Positions 42,429 through 53,996 of a stretch of 64,000 nt of DNA are shown here, piece after piece (within the stretch, counting starts at the first letter, position 1; each line of letters begins with the position of its first letter). A model generated the notes under the pieces. That model was not told where the DNA came from and did not search any database. It worked only from the letters and a program-made list of their open reading frames with translations. The stretch covers positions 1 to 64,000 of the forward strand of contig NZ_JALLIX010000011.1 of assembly GCF_023242365.1 (NCBI RefSeq). Reading direction: 5' to 3'. This DNA is from Pseudomonas sp. MWU13-2100 (GTDB lineage Bacteria > Pseudomonadota > Gammaproteobacteria > Pseudomonadales > Pseudomonadaceae). The position numbers were made by a program, and so were the translations under genes.

Positions 42429-43700
42429 ATGAGCTATGTGATCGACCGACGTCTCAATGGCAAGAACAAGAGCACGGTGAACCGTCAGCGCTTCCTGCGG
42501 CGTTACCGTGACCATATCAAAAAGGCTGTCGAGGAAGCCGTGAGCCGGCGCTCCATTACCGATATGGAGCATGGCGAGCAAATCAGCATCCCTGGCCGCG
42601 ATATCGATGAACCCGTGCTGCACCACGGTCGTGGCGGCAAGCAGACCGTGGTGCATCCCGGCAACAAGGAATTCACCAGCGGCGAGCATATCCCCCGGCC
42701 TCCGGGCGGCGGTGGCGGCCGCGGCCCAGGCAAGGCCGGCAACTCGGGCGAAGGGATGGATGAGTTCTCCTTCCAGATCACCCAGGAAGAGTTTCTCGAG
42801 TTCATGTTCGAGGATCTGGAACTGCCGAACCTGGTCAAACGCAACCTTACCGGCACCGATACCTTCAAGACCGTCCGCGCCGGGATCAGCAACGAGGGCA
42901 ACCCCTCGCGCATCAACATCATCCGCACCTTGCGCTCAGCCCACGCACGGCGGATCGCCCTGTCCGGCAGCAGCCGCGCCAAACTCAAGGAAGCCAAGGC
43001 CGAGCTGGAGCGCCTGAGACGCGAAGAACCAGACAATTTCGGCGACATCCAGGAAATAGAGGCGGAAATCGAGAAACTCAGTGCGCGCATCCATCGCATT
43101 CCGTTCCTCGACACCTTCGACCTCAAGTACAACCTGCTGATCAAGCAACCCAATCCCAGCTCCAAGGCGGTGATGTTCTGCCTGATGGACGTGTCCGGCT
43201 CCATGACCCAGGCGACCAAGGACATCGCCAAGCGCTTCTTCATCCTGCTGTACCTGTTCCTCAAACGGAACTACGACAAGATCGAGGTAGTGTTTATCCG
43301 CCATCACACCAGCGCCCGGGAAGTCGACGAAGAGGAGTTCTTCTACTCGAGGGAAACCGGCGGCACCATTGTTTCCAGCGCATTGAAGTTGATGCAGGAA
43401 ATCATGGCCGAACGCTATCCGACCAACGAGTGGAACATCTACGCCGCCCAGGCCTCCGACGGCGACAACTGGAACGATGACTCGCCGATCTGCCGCGACA
43501 TCCTGATCAACCAGATCATGCCGTTTGTGCAGTACTACACTTATGTAGAGATTACCCCCCGCGAACACCAGGCCCTGTGGTACGAATATGAGCGCATCAG
43601 CGAAGCGTTCAGCGATACGTTTGCCCAGCAGCAGCTGGTGTCGGCCGGTGATATCTACCCGGTCTTCCGTGAACTCTTCCAGCGCAGGTTAGTGACATGA
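42429..43700 (+). CDS. yeaH: DUF444/YeaH von Willebrand-type protein
   Basis: The 423-residue protein is of the UPF0229 family. The C-terminal half is a VWA-like domain with a MIDAS motif MDVSGSM. The first part has a glycine-rich linker ([14 protein letters not shown]) before the conserved domain. It is a partner of PrkA and SpoVR in the stress operon; the molecular role is unknown. The start at 42429 follows GGAGGG. It overlaps spoVR by 4 nt. Confidence 0.92.
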   Translation: MSYVIDRRLNGKNKSTVNRQRFLRRYRDHIKKAVEEAVSRRSITDMEHGEQISIPGRDIDEPVLHHGRGGKQTVVHPGNKEFTSGEHIPRPPGGGGGRGPGKAGNSGEGMDEFSFQITQEEFLEFMFEDLELPNLVKRNLTGTDTFKTVRAGISNEGNPSRINIIRTLRSAHARRIALSGSSRAKLKEAKAELERLRREEPDNFGDIQEIEAEIEKLSARIHRIPFLDTFDLKYNLLIKQPNPSSKAVMFCLMDVSGSMTQATKDIAKRFFILLYLFLKRNYDKIEVVFIRHHTSAREVDEEEFFYSRETGGTIVSSALKLMQEIMAERYPTNEWNIYAAQASDGDNWNDDSPICRDILINQIMPFVQYYTYVEITPREHQALWYEYERISEAFSDTFAQQQLVSAGDIYPVFRELFQRRLVT

Positions 43701-45268
43701 CCGCCAGAGAGCAGAAACAACAGAAGCGCCAGCCCATCTCCACCGGATCGGAGTGGACCTTTGAACTGATCCAGGCCTACGACCGCGAAATCAGCCGTAT
43801 TGCCAATCGTTATGCCCTGGATACCTACCCCAACCAGATCGAGGTCATCACCGCCGAGCAGATGATGGATGCCTATGCCTCCGTCGGCATGCCCCTGGGT
43901 TATCACCACTGGTCCTATGGCAAGCACTTCCTTAGCACGGAAAAATCCTATAGCCGCGGTCAGATGGGCCTGGCCTACGAGATCGTGATCAACTCCGACC
44001 CGTGCATCGCCTACCTGATGGAAGAAAACACCATCTGCATGCAGGCGCTGGTGGTGGCTCATGCCTGCTATGGCCATAACAGCTTCTTCAAGGGTAATTA
44101 CCTGTTCCGCACCTGGACCGATGCCAGCTCGATCATCGACTACCTGGTCTTCGCCAAGCAGTACATCATGCAGTGCGAGGAGCGCCATGGCATCGATGCG
44201 GTCGAAGACCTGCTCGACTCCTGCCACGCCCTGATGAACTACGGCGTCGACCGCTACAAACGGCCCTACCCGATTTCCGCCGAAGAAGAGCGCCGGCGGC
44301 AGAAGGACCGCGAAGAACACCTGCAAAAGCAGATCAACGACCTGTGGCGCACCATTCCCAAGGGCGCGGACAAATTCAGCGACAAGGACAACGCGCGCTT
44401 CCCCTCCGAACCCCAGGAAAACATCCTCTATTTCATCGAAAAACACGCACCGCTGCTGGAGCCCTGGCAGCGGGAAATCGTCCGGATCGTGCGCAAGATC
44501 GCCCAGTACTTCTACCCGCAACGCCAGACCCAGGTGATGAACGAAGGCTGGGCAACGTTCTGGCACTACACCCTGATGAACGACCTCTACGACGAAGGGC
44601 TGGTCACCGACGGCTTCATGATGGAGTTCCTCACCTCCCACACCAGCGTGGTGTTCCAACCCGGTTTCGACAGCCCCTACTACAACGGCATCAACCCCTA
44701 TGCCCTGGGGTTTGCCATGTACCGCGACATCCGCCGGATCTGCGAGTCCCCCACGGAAGAAGACCGTCACTGGTTCCCGGAACTGGCCGGCAGCGACTGG
44801 CTCTCGAGCATCAAGTTCGCCATGAGCAGTTTCAAGGACGAGAGTTTCATCCTGCAGTACCTGTCACCCAAAGTGATTCGCGACCTCAAGCTGTTCAGCA
44901 TCCTCGATGATGACCAGCGCGACGACCTGCTGGTGCCGGCCATTCATGACGAAGGCGGCTACCAGACCATCCGTGAAACCCTGGCCGCCCAGTACAACCT
45001 GGGCAATCGCGAACCCAACGTACAGATCTGGAGCATCGACCGCCGCGGCGATCGCTCACTGACCCTGCGTCACCAGCAACACGACCGCAAACCCCTGGGC
45101 GACTCCACCGAGGAAGTGCTCAAGCACCTGCACCGTCTCTGGGGCTTCGATATCCACCTGGAGACCCTGCAAGGCGACCAGGTCATGAAAACCCACCACG
45201 TCCCACCCAAGGGCGAGCACAGCGAAGGGGAATACGGTCGACTGGACCTGGCCGTGATTCATCTCTGA
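43697..45268 (+). CDS. ycgB: SpoVR/YcgB family protein
   Basis: The 523-residue protein has the typical SpoVR segments: [21 protein letters not shown] near the start (in parts), [31 protein letters not shown], and [13 protein letters not shown]. The family is linked to sporulation cortex in Bacillus and to stress survival in Gram-negatives, with no enzymatic activity proven. Third gene of the prkA operon. Confidence 0.93.
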   Translation: MTAREQKQQKRQPISTGSEWTFELIQAYDREISRIANRYALDTYPNQIEVITAEQMMDAYASVGMPLGYHHWSYGKHFLSTEKSYSRGQMGLAYEIVINSDPCIAYLMEENTICMQALVVAHACYGHNSFFKGNYLFRTWTDASSIIDYLVFAKQYIMQCEERHGIDAVEDLLDSCHALMNYGVDRYKRPYPISAEEERRRQKDREEHLQKQINDLWRTIPKGADKFSDKDNARFPSEPQENILYFIEKHAPLLEPWQREIVRIVRKIAQYFYPQRQTQVMNEGWATFWHYTLMNDLYDEGLVTDGFMMEFLTSHTSVVFQPGFDSPYYNGINPYALGFAMYRDIRRICESPTEEDRHWFPELAGSDWLSSIKFAMSSFKDESFILQYLSPKVIRDLKLFSILDDDQRDDLLVPAIHDEGGYQTIRETLAAQYNLGNREPNVQIWSIDRRGDRSLTLRHQQHDRKPLGDSTEEVLKHLHRLWGFDIHLETLQGDQVMKTHHVPPKGEHSEGEYGRLDLAVIHL

Positions 45269-45332
45269 ACAGCACCCTCACCTCCGCTGGCGCGATCCAC
45301 GGGTTATCCTGTCGTGCCAACGGAGGTTTTTC

Positions 45333-46562
45333 ATGCAGATTTATAAAGTCGGCGGCGCAGTGCGCGATCGCCTGCTGGGTCAGCCGGTTACCGATATCGA
45401 CTGGGTGGTGGTAGGTGCCAGCGCCGAGGACATGCTCGCCAAGGGTTTTCGCCCGGTCGGCGCGGACTTTCCGGTTTTTCTTCACCCGTCCAGCGGCGAG
45501 GAATACGCCCTGGCCCGGACCGAACGCAAGAGCGGACGCGGCTATGGTGGGTTCACATTCCACGCCAGCCCCGATGTCACCCTGGAAGAGGACCTGATCC
45601 GCCGGGACCTGACCATCAATGCCATGGCTGAAGACGAGCACGGCAACCTGACCGACCCCTATCACGGCCAAGCGGATCTTGACGCCCGCCTGTTGCGCCA
45701 TGTTTCCCCGGCATTTGCCGAAGATCCCCTCCGGGTTCTGCGCGTTGCCCGCTTTGCCGCACGCTATGCCGCCATGGGTTTCAAGGTGGTCCCCGAGACC
45801 CTGGCGTTGATGCGCCAACTGGCCGAGTCGGGCGAACTGCAGGCCCTGACACCGGAGCGCAGCTGGAAGGAAATCTCCCGGGCGTTGATGGAAGACCAAC
45901 CCCAGGTGTTTATCCAGGTACTGCGCGACTGCGGCGCACTCGCCGTGCTGTTTCCGGAAGTCGACGCACTGTTCGGGGTGCCGCAGCCCGAGGCCCACCA
46001 CCCGGAAATCGACAGCGGCGTGCATACCCTGAGCGTGCTGGAGCAAGCGGCACACCACCAGCAACCTTTGACCGTGCGCTGGGCCTGCCTGCTGCACGAC
46101 CTCGGCAAAGGGCTGACACCCGAAAGCCACTGGCCGAAGCATATTGCCCACGAGTTCAAGGGACTGAAGCTGATCAAGGCGGTCAACGAGCGCTACAAGG
46201 CACCACGCGACTGCCAGGAACTGGCCTTGCTGGTGGGCGAATACCACACCCACGGTCATCGCGCCCTGGAGCTCAAGGCCTCGACCTTGCTGGAGTTGCT
46301 GCAGAGTTTCGATGTCTATCGACGACCGCAGCGTTTCGAAGAGTTCATTGCCGCCTGCGAGATGGATGCACGTGGGCGCCTGGGGCTGGAGGAGCGGACT
46401 TATCCACAGGCGGATTATTTACGCGGGGCGGCGGCAGTCGCCAAGGCGGTCGCGGTTCAGCCGCTGCTGGAACAAGGCTTCAAAGGACCGGAACTGGGTG
46501 AAGCGCTCAAGCGTGAACGCCTGAAAGCCCTCAAGGCCTACAAGGAAAAAAGTACTGGCTGA
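45333..46562 (+). CDS. cca: CCA tRNA nucleotidyltransferase with HD domain
   Basis: Adds or repairs the 3' CCA of tRNAs. The 409-residue protein has the class II nucleotidyltransferase motif [10 protein letters not shown] and the DxD metal pair in DIDWVV, the [10 protein letters not shown] segment, and an HD phosphohydrolase domain with HDLGKG in the C-terminal half, as in E. coli. It has its own upstream space after ycgB. Confidence 0.96.
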   Translation: MQIYKVGGAVRDRLLGQPVTDIDWVVVGASAEDMLAKGFRPVGADFPVFLHPSSGEEYALARTERKSGRGYGGFTFHASPDVTLEEDLIRRDLTINAMAEDEHGNLTDPYHGQADLDARLLRHVSPAFAEDPLRVLRVARFAARYAAMGFKVVPETLALMRQLAESGELQALTPERSWKEISRALMEDQPQVFIQVLRDCGALAVLFPEVDALFGVPQPEAHHPEIDSGVHTLSVLEQAAHHQQPLTVRWACLLHDLGKGLTPESHWPKHIAHEFKGLKLIKAVNERYKAPRDCQELALLVGEYHTHGHRALELKASTLLELLQSFDVYRRPQRFEEFIAACEMDARGRLGLEERTYPQADYLRGAAAVAKAVAVQPLLEQGFKGPELGEALKRERLKALKAYKEKSTG

Positions 46563-46577
46563 AACGCCCCCCACCCC

Positions 46578-46652
46578 TGTGGGAGCCGGATTTATCCGCG
46601 AAGAGGCCCTTGAGGGGGGCCAAAAGCTTCGCGGGCAAGCACCGCTCCCACA
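46578..46652. repeat. REP-like pair after cca
   Basis: TGTGGGAGCCGGATTTATCCGCGAAGAGGCC is mirrored by TTCGCGGGCAAGCACCGCTCCCACA, a second REP subfamily (with GCGAAGAGGC) distinct from the GGCGATGAGGC type seen elsewhere in the window. Confidence 0.8.
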
Positions 46653-46696
46653 TTGGCTTCAGGTCGCGGCAAGTTCCTGATTCGACACTAAACATC

Positions 46697-46722
46697 GTGG
46701 AAGCCGGCTTGCCGGCTTCCAC
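46697..46722. repeat. 26-bp perfect palindrome between cca and folK
   Basis: GTGGAAGCCGGC and GCCGGCTTCCAC flank a TT centre. It is a REP-derived hairpin about 40 nt from the folK stop and could end folK transcripts, although no T-run follows. Confidence 0.75.
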
Positions 46723-46762
46723 AATGACCGCGCTGGTCGTGGTTACGAGGCAAGACGCCCCC

Positions 46763-47281
46763 CTACAACAAATCCGCTGGAGTCAGTTGCGCGCCACGCC
46801 ACTCAAACGCCACAGGGGCCAGCACCTGATCAATCCGCGCCTCTTCCCACAGGGTCGCGAAAGATTTCCCCGCCTCGGGATGCAACCGGTCCGGGGCAAT
46901 CAGCGCCAGCGGCCACAACACAAAGGCATTCTTGAGAATTTCCGCCCGCGGCAGGATCAGCCCGTCGAAATTCCCTGCCAAGTCACCGTACAACAGCACG
47001 TCGATATCCAGCGGCAGCCCCTTGCGGTCCGGCGCATAGCGGCCATTGTCGGCCTCGATGAACTTCAAGCGGCGATCCAGCTCCAGCAATGGCAGGTCGG
47101 TAAACGCCGACACCACCAGATTGAAGAACGGCCCGCTCTTGATGCCCACCGGCTGGCTTTCGAACACCGCCGAACAGCGGATATCCACCAGGAAAGCGGC
47201 CAACGCCTCCAACCCGGCACGCAAGTGGGTTTCACGCTCGATATTGCTGCCGAGCCCGAGATAAACCTGAGTTAGCGACAT
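46763..47281 (-). CDS. folK: Hydroxymethyl-dihydropterin pyrophosphokinase
   Basis: Folate synthesis, 172 residues. The family signatures are YLGLGSNIERE at the start and LPLDIDVLLYGD in the middle, with the RLHPE-like DRLHPEAGK near the end. It overlaps folB by 10 nt, so the two consecutive folate steps are co-translated. Confidence 0.95.
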   Translation of the reverse strand: MSLTQVYLGLGSNIERETHLRAGLEALAAFLVDIRCSAVFESQPVGIKSGPFFNLVVSAFTDLPLLELDRRLKFIEADNGRYAPDRKGLPLDIDVLLYGDLAGNFDGLILPRAEILKNAFVLWPLALIAPDRLHPEAGKSFATLWEEARIDQVLAPVAFEWRGAQLTPADLL

Positions 47282-47625
47282 CCGCGCTCGATCTCCACGC
47301 CCACGCCCTTGGCCGCCGCAACGGCTCCCGGCTTGGTCAGCTTGAGGTGCAACCAGGGAATCTGAAACTCGCTCATCAGCACCTGGGCCAGGCGCTCGGC
47401 AAAGGTTTCCACCAGTTGGAACTGCGACTGCTCGGCAAACAGCTGGATACGCGAGGAAACGCTCGCATAATCGAGGGCCAGGCTCAGATCGTCACCGGCC
47501 GCCGCCGGGCGGTTGTCCCAGGCAAAACTGAGATCAAGACGCAGGCACTGACGGATGCCGCGCTCCCAGTCATAGGCACCGATCACGGTGTCGACTTCCA
47601 GGCCCTCGATAAACACTCTGTCCAA
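47272..47625 (-). CDS. folB: Dihydroneopterin aldolase
   Basis: Cleaves dihydroneopterin to the FolK substrate. It is 117 residues from a TTG start ([11 protein letters not shown]) with GGAG 8 nt upstream. Eight further codons are open, but the family begins at xDRVFIEG. The conserved LDYASVSS and the C-terminal [16 protein letters not shown] are present. Confidence 0.93.
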   Translation of the reverse strand: MDRVFIEGLEVDTVIGAYDWERGIRQCLRLDLSFAWDNRPAAAGDDLSLALDYASVSSRIQLFAEQSQFQLVETFAERLAQVLMSEFQIPWLHLKLTKPGAVAAAKGVGVEIERGCR

Positions 47626-47699
47626 GCACTTCTCTCCGCAGCACGACAAGGGCGCAATGCGCCGTTAGAATCAGGGCATCCCCGCCCGGAATAGTTAGC

Positions 47700-48269
47700 A
47701 TGTTTTGGTTACTGGCGATCCTCGCCTACCTGCTCGGCTCTCTGTCCTTCGCCATTTTGCTCAGCCGCCTCACGGGAAATCCCGATCCGCGAATGAGTGG
47801 CTCGGGCAATGCCGGCGCGACCAACATGCTGCGCCTGGCCGGCAAGAAACTGGCCATCCTGACCTTGCTCGGCGACCTGTGCAAAGGCCTGCTGCCAGTG
47901 CTGATCGCCGGTGTCGCCGGGCTGTCGCTCCAGCAGCAAGCCTGGATCGGGCTCTGCGCCGTCCTCGGCCACCTGTTTCCATTGTACTTCCGCTTTCGCG
48001 GCGGCAAAGGTGTCGCCACGGCCGCCGGCATGCTGCTGGGGCTGTATCCCCCCGCCGCCCTGCTGGCCCTGCTGACCTGGCTGCTGACCTTCTACCTCAC
48101 CCGCACCAGCTCGCTGGCCGCCTTGATCGCCACGCCGCTGACCCTGCCGCTGCTGGCCTGGCAGGAACCGGCCGCCTTGCTGCCGATGAGCGTGGTGACC
48201 GGACTCATCGTCTGGCGCCATCGCGGCAATCTACGCGACCTTTTCGCAGGGCGCGAACGACATTTCTGA
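47700..48269 (+). CDS. plsY: Acyl-phosphate glycerol-3-phosphate acyltransferase PlsY
   Basis: First acylation of phospholipid synthesis, 189 residues with about five membrane helices. The three PlsY loops are visible: [26 protein letters not shown], and the final [14 protein letters not shown]. It is divergent from folB and convergent with tsaD. Confidence 0.95.
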   Translation: MFWLLAILAYLLGSLSFAILLSRLTGNPDPRMSGSGNAGATNMLRLAGKKLAILTLLGDLCKGLLPVLIAGVAGLSLQQQAWIGLCAVLGHLFPLYFRFRGGKGVATAAGMLLGLYPPAALLALLTWLLTFYLTRTSSLAALIATPLTLPLLAWQEPAALLPMSVVTGLIVWRHRGNLRDLFAGRERHF

Positions 48270-48315
48270 TCCTGACCGCGAAGGTGGCTCACTGTCCACC
48301 TGGCAACAATCCCAC

Positions 48316-49341
48316 TCAAATCGCCGACAACTGCTCCATCGGCCAGCGTGCCTGCACGCTGATCGCCAGGCTTTCCTTCTGTCCGGCCTGCAAGCGCTGA
48401 CACCCGGCAAACGCGATCATCGCGCCATTGTCGGTGCAGAACTCGGGGCGGGCATAGAACACGTCGCCCTTCATCTCACCCAGCATTTTTTCAAGCGAAA
48501 CCCGCAGGGCCTTGTTGGCACTGACGCCACCGGCGATCACCAGGCGCTTCATGCCCGCCTGCTTCAACGCGCGCTTGCACTTGATGGTCAAAGTCTCCAC
48601 CACCGCCTGCTGGAAGGCCAGCGAGATGTCGCAACGGGTTTGCTCGCCGTCGTCTCCAGTGCTCGCGCACTGCTGCCAGGTATTCAGGGCGAAGGTCTTC
48701 AAGCCACTGAAACTGAAATCCAGCCCCGGGCGATCGCACATCGGCCGCGGGAAGACGAAGCGCCCCGCCACACCCTGCTCGGCCAGGCGGGCGATTTCCG
48801 GGCCGCCCGGATAATTGAGCCCCATCATCTTCGCCGTCTTGTCGAAAGCTTCGCCGGCTGCGTCATCCAGGCTTTCCCCCAACAACGCGTATTGGCCGAT
48901 GCCATCGACCCGAACCAGCTGCGTGTGCCCGCCGGAGACCAACAAAGCGACGAACGGAAACTCTGGCGGCCGCTCTTCCAGCATCGGCGCCAGCAAATGG
49001 CCTTCCATGTGATGCACGCCCAGGGCTGGTATATCCCAGGCAAAAGCCAGGGCCTGGGCGCACGAAGCCCCGACCAGCAAGGCCCCGACCAGACCCGGGC
49101 CGGCCGTGTAGGCAATTGCGTCGATCTCGGTCGGCGCGCAGTCGGCCTCGGCCAGAACCTGGCGGATCAGCGGCAGCATACGCTTGACGTGATCGCGGGA
49201 GGCCAGCTCCGGCACTACGCCACCATAAGCGCGGTGCAAGTCGATCTGACTGAACAACGCATCGGCGAGAAGCCCGCGTTCACTGTCGTACAGCGCGACG
49301 CCGGTTTCGTCGCAGGAGGTTTCTAATCCCAGTACTAGCAT
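48316..49341 (-). CDS. tsaD: tRNA t6A threonylcarbamoyltransferase TsaD
   Basis: Catalytic subunit for t6A37 modification of ANN-decoding tRNAs, 341 residues, ASKHA fold. Metal ligands H111 and H115 are in HHMEGH, and [11 protein letters not shown] at the start is the family signature. It is divergent from rpsU, the classic proteobacterial neighbour. Confidence 0.97.
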   Translation of the reverse strand: MLVLGLETSCDETGVALYDSERGLLADALFSQIDLHRAYGGVVPELASRDHVKRMLPLIRQVLAEADCAPTEIDAIAYTAGPGLVGALLVGASCAQALAFAWDIPALGVHHMEGHLLAPMLEERPPEFPFVALLVSGGHTQLVRVDGIGQYALLGESLDDAAGEAFDKTAKMMGLNYPGGPEIARLAEQGVAGRFVFPRPMCDRPGLDFSFSGLKTFALNTWQQCASTGDDGEQTRCDISLAFQQAVVETLTIKCKRALKQAGMKRLVIAGGVSANKALRVSLEKMLGEMKGDVFYARPEFCTDNGAMIAFAGCQRLQAGQKESLAISVQARWPMEQLSAI

Positions 49342-49539
49342 GGGTTTGCGCCTTGTAGAGGCTAGATTCGAAGGCGCGCATAATAGTCGTCACTCCAGGC
49401 CCCTACCAGCGGTTTTCGATCAGAGGCTTTGCATTCCGCGTCATGAGGGGTTAACATCCGCAACCCTTAAAAACCGACGATCTCCAGTGCGCTTTTGCCT
49501 GAGGACGTCGACCCCGGTAATGAATGAAGGTAGCTCTGG

Positions 49540-49755
49540 ATGCCAGCCGTCAAAGTTAAAGAGAACGAACCCTTCGACGTAGCTCTGCGTCGTTTCAAGC
49601 GCTCCTGCGAAAAAGCCGGTGTTCTGGCTGAAGTTCGTAGCCGCGAATTTTACGAGAAGCCGACTTCGGAGCGTAAGCGCAAGGCAGCTGCTGCTGTCAA
49701 ACGTCACGCCAAGAAAGTTCAGCGCGAACAGCGCCGCGCCGTTCGCCTGTACTAA
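49540..49755 (+). CDS. rpsU: 30S ribosomal protein S21
   Basis: Small basic S21 protein, 71 residues, starting [21 protein letters not shown] (first 20 shown as [20 protein letters not shown]). It is the first gene of the rpsU-dnaG-rpoD operon. A hairpin (49786-49806) in the 242-nt gap to dnaG could lower downstream expression. Confidence 0.97.
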
Positions 49756-49785
49756 TACACAGACGTTCGTTGCAAGCTTCTGCCA

Positions 49786-49806
49786 AGCCCGGCCCTCAGC
49801 CGGGCT
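49786..49806 (+). terminator. Attenuating hairpin between rpsU and dnaG
   Basis: AGCCCGGC and GCCGGGCT flank loop CCTCA, 30 nt after rpsU. There is no T-run, which suits partial termination or processing; in E. coli an internal terminator at the same place keeps DnaG low. Confidence 0.6.
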
Positions 49807-49997
49807 AATGGCATTTGCGGATATCGCTTGATGCTTCACCGTCGAAGCCGCCGATGCGACCCAGACGAACCTGCTTGACCCCGTCAGACCTGGCACTTGC
49901 CAGTGGTGCGCGTCTTTACTGACGAGCCTTCCAAGGCTAACGACGAGCACACCCTTTCCGTTCCAGCTATCGAGCACTCTGCGATGATGAGAACGCC

Positions 49998-51962
49998 ATG
50001 GCCGGGCTAATTCCCCAAAGTTTTATCGACGACCTTCTCAACCGCACCGACATCGTCGACGTGGTGAGTTCGCGCGTGCAACTGAAAAAGGCCGGCAAGA
50101 ACTACACCGCCTGCTGCCCGTTCCACAAGGAAAAGACCCCGTCCTTCAGCGTCAGCCCGGACAAGCAGTTCTACTACTGCTTTGGCTGCGGCGCTGGCGG
50201 CAACGCCCTCGGCTTCCTCATGGACCACGACAACCTGGATTTCCCCCAGGCGATCGAGGACCTGGCCAAAGCCGCCGGCATGGAAGTCCCCCGCGAGGAA
50301 AGCGGCCACGCGCGCAAACCGCGCCAGCCGACCGACTCGCCGCTCTACCCGCTCCTTAGCGCGGCCGCCGACTTCTATCGCCAGGCCCTGAAAAGCCATC
50401 CGGCGCGCAAGGCGGCGGTGGACTACCTCAAGGGCCGCGGCCTGACCGGCGAGATCGCCCGGGATTTCGGCCTGGGTTTCGCCCCGCCGGGCTGGGACAA
50501 CCTGTACAAGCACCTCGCCAGCGACACACTGCAGCAAAAGGCCATGATCGACGCCGGCCTGCTGATCGAGAACGCCGAAACCGGCAAGCGCTATGACCGT
50601 TTCCGCGACCGCGTGATGTTCCCCATCCGCGACAGCCGCGGCCGGATCATCGCCTTCGGCGGCCGGGTGCTGGGCGACGACAAGCCGAAATACCTGAACT
50701 CCCCGGAAACCCCGGTGTTTCACAAGGGCCAGGAGCTCTACGGCCTGTTCGAGGCGCGCAAGAACAACCGCAACCTCGACGAAATCATCGTCGTCGAAGG
50801 CTACATGGACGTCATCGCCCTGGCCCAGCAAGGCCTGCGCAACGCCGTCGCGACCCTGGGCACCGCCACCAGCGAAGAACACCTCAAGCGTCTGTTTCGC
50901 GTAGTGCCCAACGTATTGTTCTGCTTCGACGGCGACCAGGCCGGTCGCAACGCCGCCTGGCGCGCACTGGAAGCGACCCTGGGCAGCCTGCAGGACGGTC
51001 GCCGCGCGCGTTTCCTGTTCCTGCCCGAAGGTGAAGACCCGGACACCCTGATTCGCGCCGAAGGCACTGACGCCTTCCGCGCCCGGATCAACCAGCATGC
51101 GCAGCCGCTCGCGGATTACTTCTTCCAGCAGTTGACCGAAGAGGCCGACCCGCGCTCGCTGGAGGGCAAGGCACACATGGCCACCCTCGCCGCACCGCTG
51201 ATCGACAAGGTACCGGGGGCCAACCTGCGCACCCTGATGCGCCAGCGCCTGACCCAGATCACCGGCCTGACCCACGAAACCGTCAGTCAGCTGGTGCACA
51301 GCGCACCGGCCGAGGCGCCGCCGGCCTATGACCCTGGCATCGACTATGACGCCATGCCCGACTATTCGGACTATCATGCTCCCCTGCAGGAGGCTTACGC
51401 GCCCCAGCAGGAGTGGACACCGAAAAAACCCGGTGCGGGCGGCAAGAAGTGGGACAAGAAGCCCTGGGACAAGAACGGCAAGCGCGGCGGCGACCGCGAC
51501 GAGCCACGCGGCCCGCGCATCCCGGCCGCTGTCGAGCCGCCGACGCTCACCGCCCTGCGCACCCTGGTCCATCACCCGCAACTGGCCGGCAAGGTCGAGA
51601 CCGCTGGTCACCTCGCAGACGAAGAAAATACCCATGCACAGCTGCTCGTGGCCCTGCTCGAAGCCGTGCAAAAGAATCCTGGACTAAGCTCATTTCAACT
51701 GATATCGCGTTGGCACGGCACCGAACAGGGTCGATTACTCACCCGTTTGGCGGAAAAGGAGTGGCTGATTGAAGGAGAGAACCTTGAACAACAGTTTTTC
51801 GACACCATAACCAGCTTGTCAGCCCGTCAAACCGAGCGAAAGCTGGAACAACTCATCAGGAAGTCGCGACAGGGCGATTTGAGCGCTGAAGACAAAATTC
51901 AGCTGCTTGATCTACTAAAACGCAATCTTCCTGCATCAAACCCGACCTCAACTGGCGCGTGA
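49998..51962 (+). CDS. dnaG: DNA primase
   Basis: Makes RNA primers at the fork, 654 residues. The zinc-binding CHC2 domain has C40, H43, C61 and C64. The TOPRIM core has VEGYMDVIALAQQG and FCFDGDQAG. A Lys/Gly/Asp/Arg-rich linker (about 470-510: GGKKWDKKPWDKNGKRGG in part) precedes the C-terminal DnaB-interacting domain (about 520-640). Confidence 0.97.
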   Translation: MAGLIPQSFIDDLLNRTDIVDVVSSRVQLKKAGKNYTACCPFHKEKTPSFSVSPDKQFYYCFGCGAGGNALGFLMDHDNLDFPQAIEDLAKAAGMEVPREESGHARKPRQPTDSPLYPLLSAAADFYRQALKSHPARKAAVDYLKGRGLTGEIARDFGLGFAPPGWDNLYKHLASDTLQQKAMIDAGLLIENAETGKRYDRFRDRVMFPIRDSRGRIIAFGGRVLGDDKPKYLNSPETPVFHKGQELYGLFEARKNNRNLDEIIVVEGYMDVIALAQQGLRNAVATLGTATSEEHLKRLFRVVPNVLFCFDGDQAGRNAAWRALEATLGSLQDGRRARFLFLPEGEDPDTLIRAEGTDAFRARINQHAQPLADYFFQQLTEEADPRSLEGKAHMATLAAPLIDKVPGANLRTLMRQRLTQITGLTHETVSQLVHSAPAEAPPAYDPGIDYDAMPDYSDYHAPLQEAYAPQQEWTPKKPGAGGKKWDKKPWDKNGKRGGDRDEPRGPRIPAAVEPPTLTALRTLVHHPQLAGKVETAGHLADEENTHAQLLVALLEAVQKNPGLSSFQLISRWHGTEQGRLLTRLAEKEWLIEGENLEQQFFDTITSLSARQTERKLEQLIRKSRQGDLSAEDKIQLLDLLKRNLPASNPTSTGA

Positions 51963-51976
51963 GGTCATAGCTCGGG

Positions 51977-51982
51977 TATAAT
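51977..51982 (+). promoter_or_regulatory. Candidate internal rpoD promoter (-10 only)
   Basis: A perfect TATAAT in GGGTATAATCC lies 48 nt upstream of the rpoD ATG, just after the dnaG stop. I see no good -35 box at the proper distance, so a separate sigma factor or activator may be involved. Confidence 0.45.
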
Positions 51983-52029
51983 CCTCGGCTTGTTTTTTGC
52001 CCGCCAAGACCTTCAGTGGATAGGGTGTT

Positions 52030-53877
<1,848 letters not shown>

Positions 53878-53880
53878 CAC

Positions 53881-53908
53881 CAAAACCCCCGGCTCGCCGG
53901 GGGTTTTG
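53881..53908 (+). terminator. rpoD terminator
   Basis: CAAAACCCCCGG and CCGGGGGTTTTG pair around CTCG, with T-rich sequence in the right arm and after it (GGTTTTGCTTTC), directly behind the rpoD stop. Confidence 0.92.
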
Positions 53909-53996
53909 CTTTCTGCAGATTCCCCTCTCTCTGTCCGCCGCCCGCGCGCTGCCCGTCTACACTCGAATCATCCCTCCGAGCCATAACGAGACCGTT